Shown in pieces: positions 4,856 to 5,128 of a stretch of DNA of 5,128 bases. Numbering within the stretch: position 1 is the stretch's first letter; the number at the start of each line of letters is the position of its first letter. Origin of the DNA: Actinomycetes bacterium (GTDB lineage: Bacteria; Actinomycetota; Actinomycetes; Propionibacteriales; Nocardioidaceae). A program made the position numbers and the translations under genes. The notes below the pieces were generated by a model. The model was not told the DNA's origin, did no database searches, and saw only the letters and a program-made list of their open reading frames with translations. The stretch covers positions 1-5,128 of the forward strand of contig JAEZKN010000434.1 of NCBI GenBank assembly GCA_023415395.1. The letters run 5' to 3'.

Positions 4856-5128
4856 ATGCGTCGCCTGATCCTCCCTGTCCTGGCAACCACGCTGCTCGCC
4901 CTTCCCGCTGCGCCCGCCTCCGCGGCGCCGCCCACCGAGCGGACCATCACCGACGCCGTCGAGCCGGGCAAGGCCTACGACGTCGTCTCGATGACGCTCA
5001 TGTCCGCGCCCGCCGAGGGCAAGCGGGCCAAGCTCGTCGTCAAGCACGGCCGCCGCGTCGACACCGGCGACGGCATCGACGTGTGGCTCGACACCGACGG
5101 CGACCGGCAGCCCGACCTCTACCTCACC
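4856..5128 (+). CDS. Exported protein, N-terminal part (cut by window edge)
   Basis: The frame from ATG 4856 is open through the last base and gives 91 codons. It begins with a typical Sec signal peptide: MRR, hydrophobic core LILPVLATTLLALPAAP, and cleavage probably after ASA (residues 21-23) or one residue later. The mature part looks like a small beta-rich extracellular domain: TERTITDAVEPGKAYDVVSMTLMSAP, then KLVVKHGRRVDTGDGIDVWLDTDGDRQPD in consecutive segments. The DTDGDRQPD stretch, near residues 79-87, follows the DxDxDxxxD spacing of calcium-binding loops such as EF-hand or dockerin-like motifs, but the signature is short and may be chance in Asp-rich protein. The family is not recognised and the C-terminal part lies outside the window. 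No clear SD is present; a leaderless start is possible. It runs in the same direction as the zinc-finger gene 37 bases upstream, so read-through transcription is possible. Confidence 0.75.
   Translation, partial: MRRLILPVLATTLLALPAAPASAAPPTERTITDAVEPGKAYDVVSMTLMSAPAEGKRAKLVVKHGRRVDTGDGIDVWLDTDGDRQPDLYLT

Noticed and set aside
1865..5047. A 1060-codon open frame on the minus strand
   Set aside because: It runs antisense to rlmC and the zinc-finger gene and then out of frame through the MFS gene. Its product is almost all Arg, Gly, Ala, Pro and His low-complexity sequence, a typical GC-rich shadow.

Overview
The window is very GC-rich, with strong G/C bias at third codon positions, Shine-Dalgarno (SD)-type starts, a 4-base stop/start overlap in each of its two operons and GTG/TTG start candidates. 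Together with the protein types this points to a high-GC actinobacterium. A Nocardioides-like genus of the Propionibacteriales is my best guess, by inference only. It looks like ordinary chromosome: I see no tRNA or rRNA gene, insertion sequence, phage gene or CRISPR array. I found no obvious new multi-gene system; the most interesting items are small.

Left part (1-1419). A gene cut by the left edge runs leftward and encodes a protein with a basic cytosolic N-terminus and a membrane segment. A 66-base gap separates it from a divergent ECF sigma factor gene (248-784). A gene for an exported, leucine/glycine-rich protein of unknown function (838-1419) follows the sigma gene on the same strand after 53 bases. 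The layout suggests a sigma factor, a possible membrane-bound regulator and a cell-envelope target. The leader of the exported-protein gene contains a perfect 7-base complement to its own ribosome binding site.

Middle part (1430-3339, minus strand). A 14-segment MFS exporter of the DHA2 type is followed by a DoxX-family membrane protein whose ATG overlaps the MFS stop codon in an ATGA. The pair is transcribed leftward and converges on the exported-protein gene with only 10 bases between the stop codons.

Right part (3338-5128, plus strand). A clear RlmC-type 23S rRNA m5U methyltransferase has its four iron-sulfur cysteines, SAM motif and catalytic cysteine intact. Its stop codon overlaps (GTGA) the start of a TraR/DksA-type C4 zinc-finger protein, so the two are probably co-transcribed: one modifies rRNA, the other probably acts on RNA polymerase. 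A final exported protein with a DxDGD motif begins at 4856 and runs off the right edge. The rlmC and MFS genes are divergent, and their longest possible reading frames overlap at a shared CATG, so the true MFS start is probably further inside.
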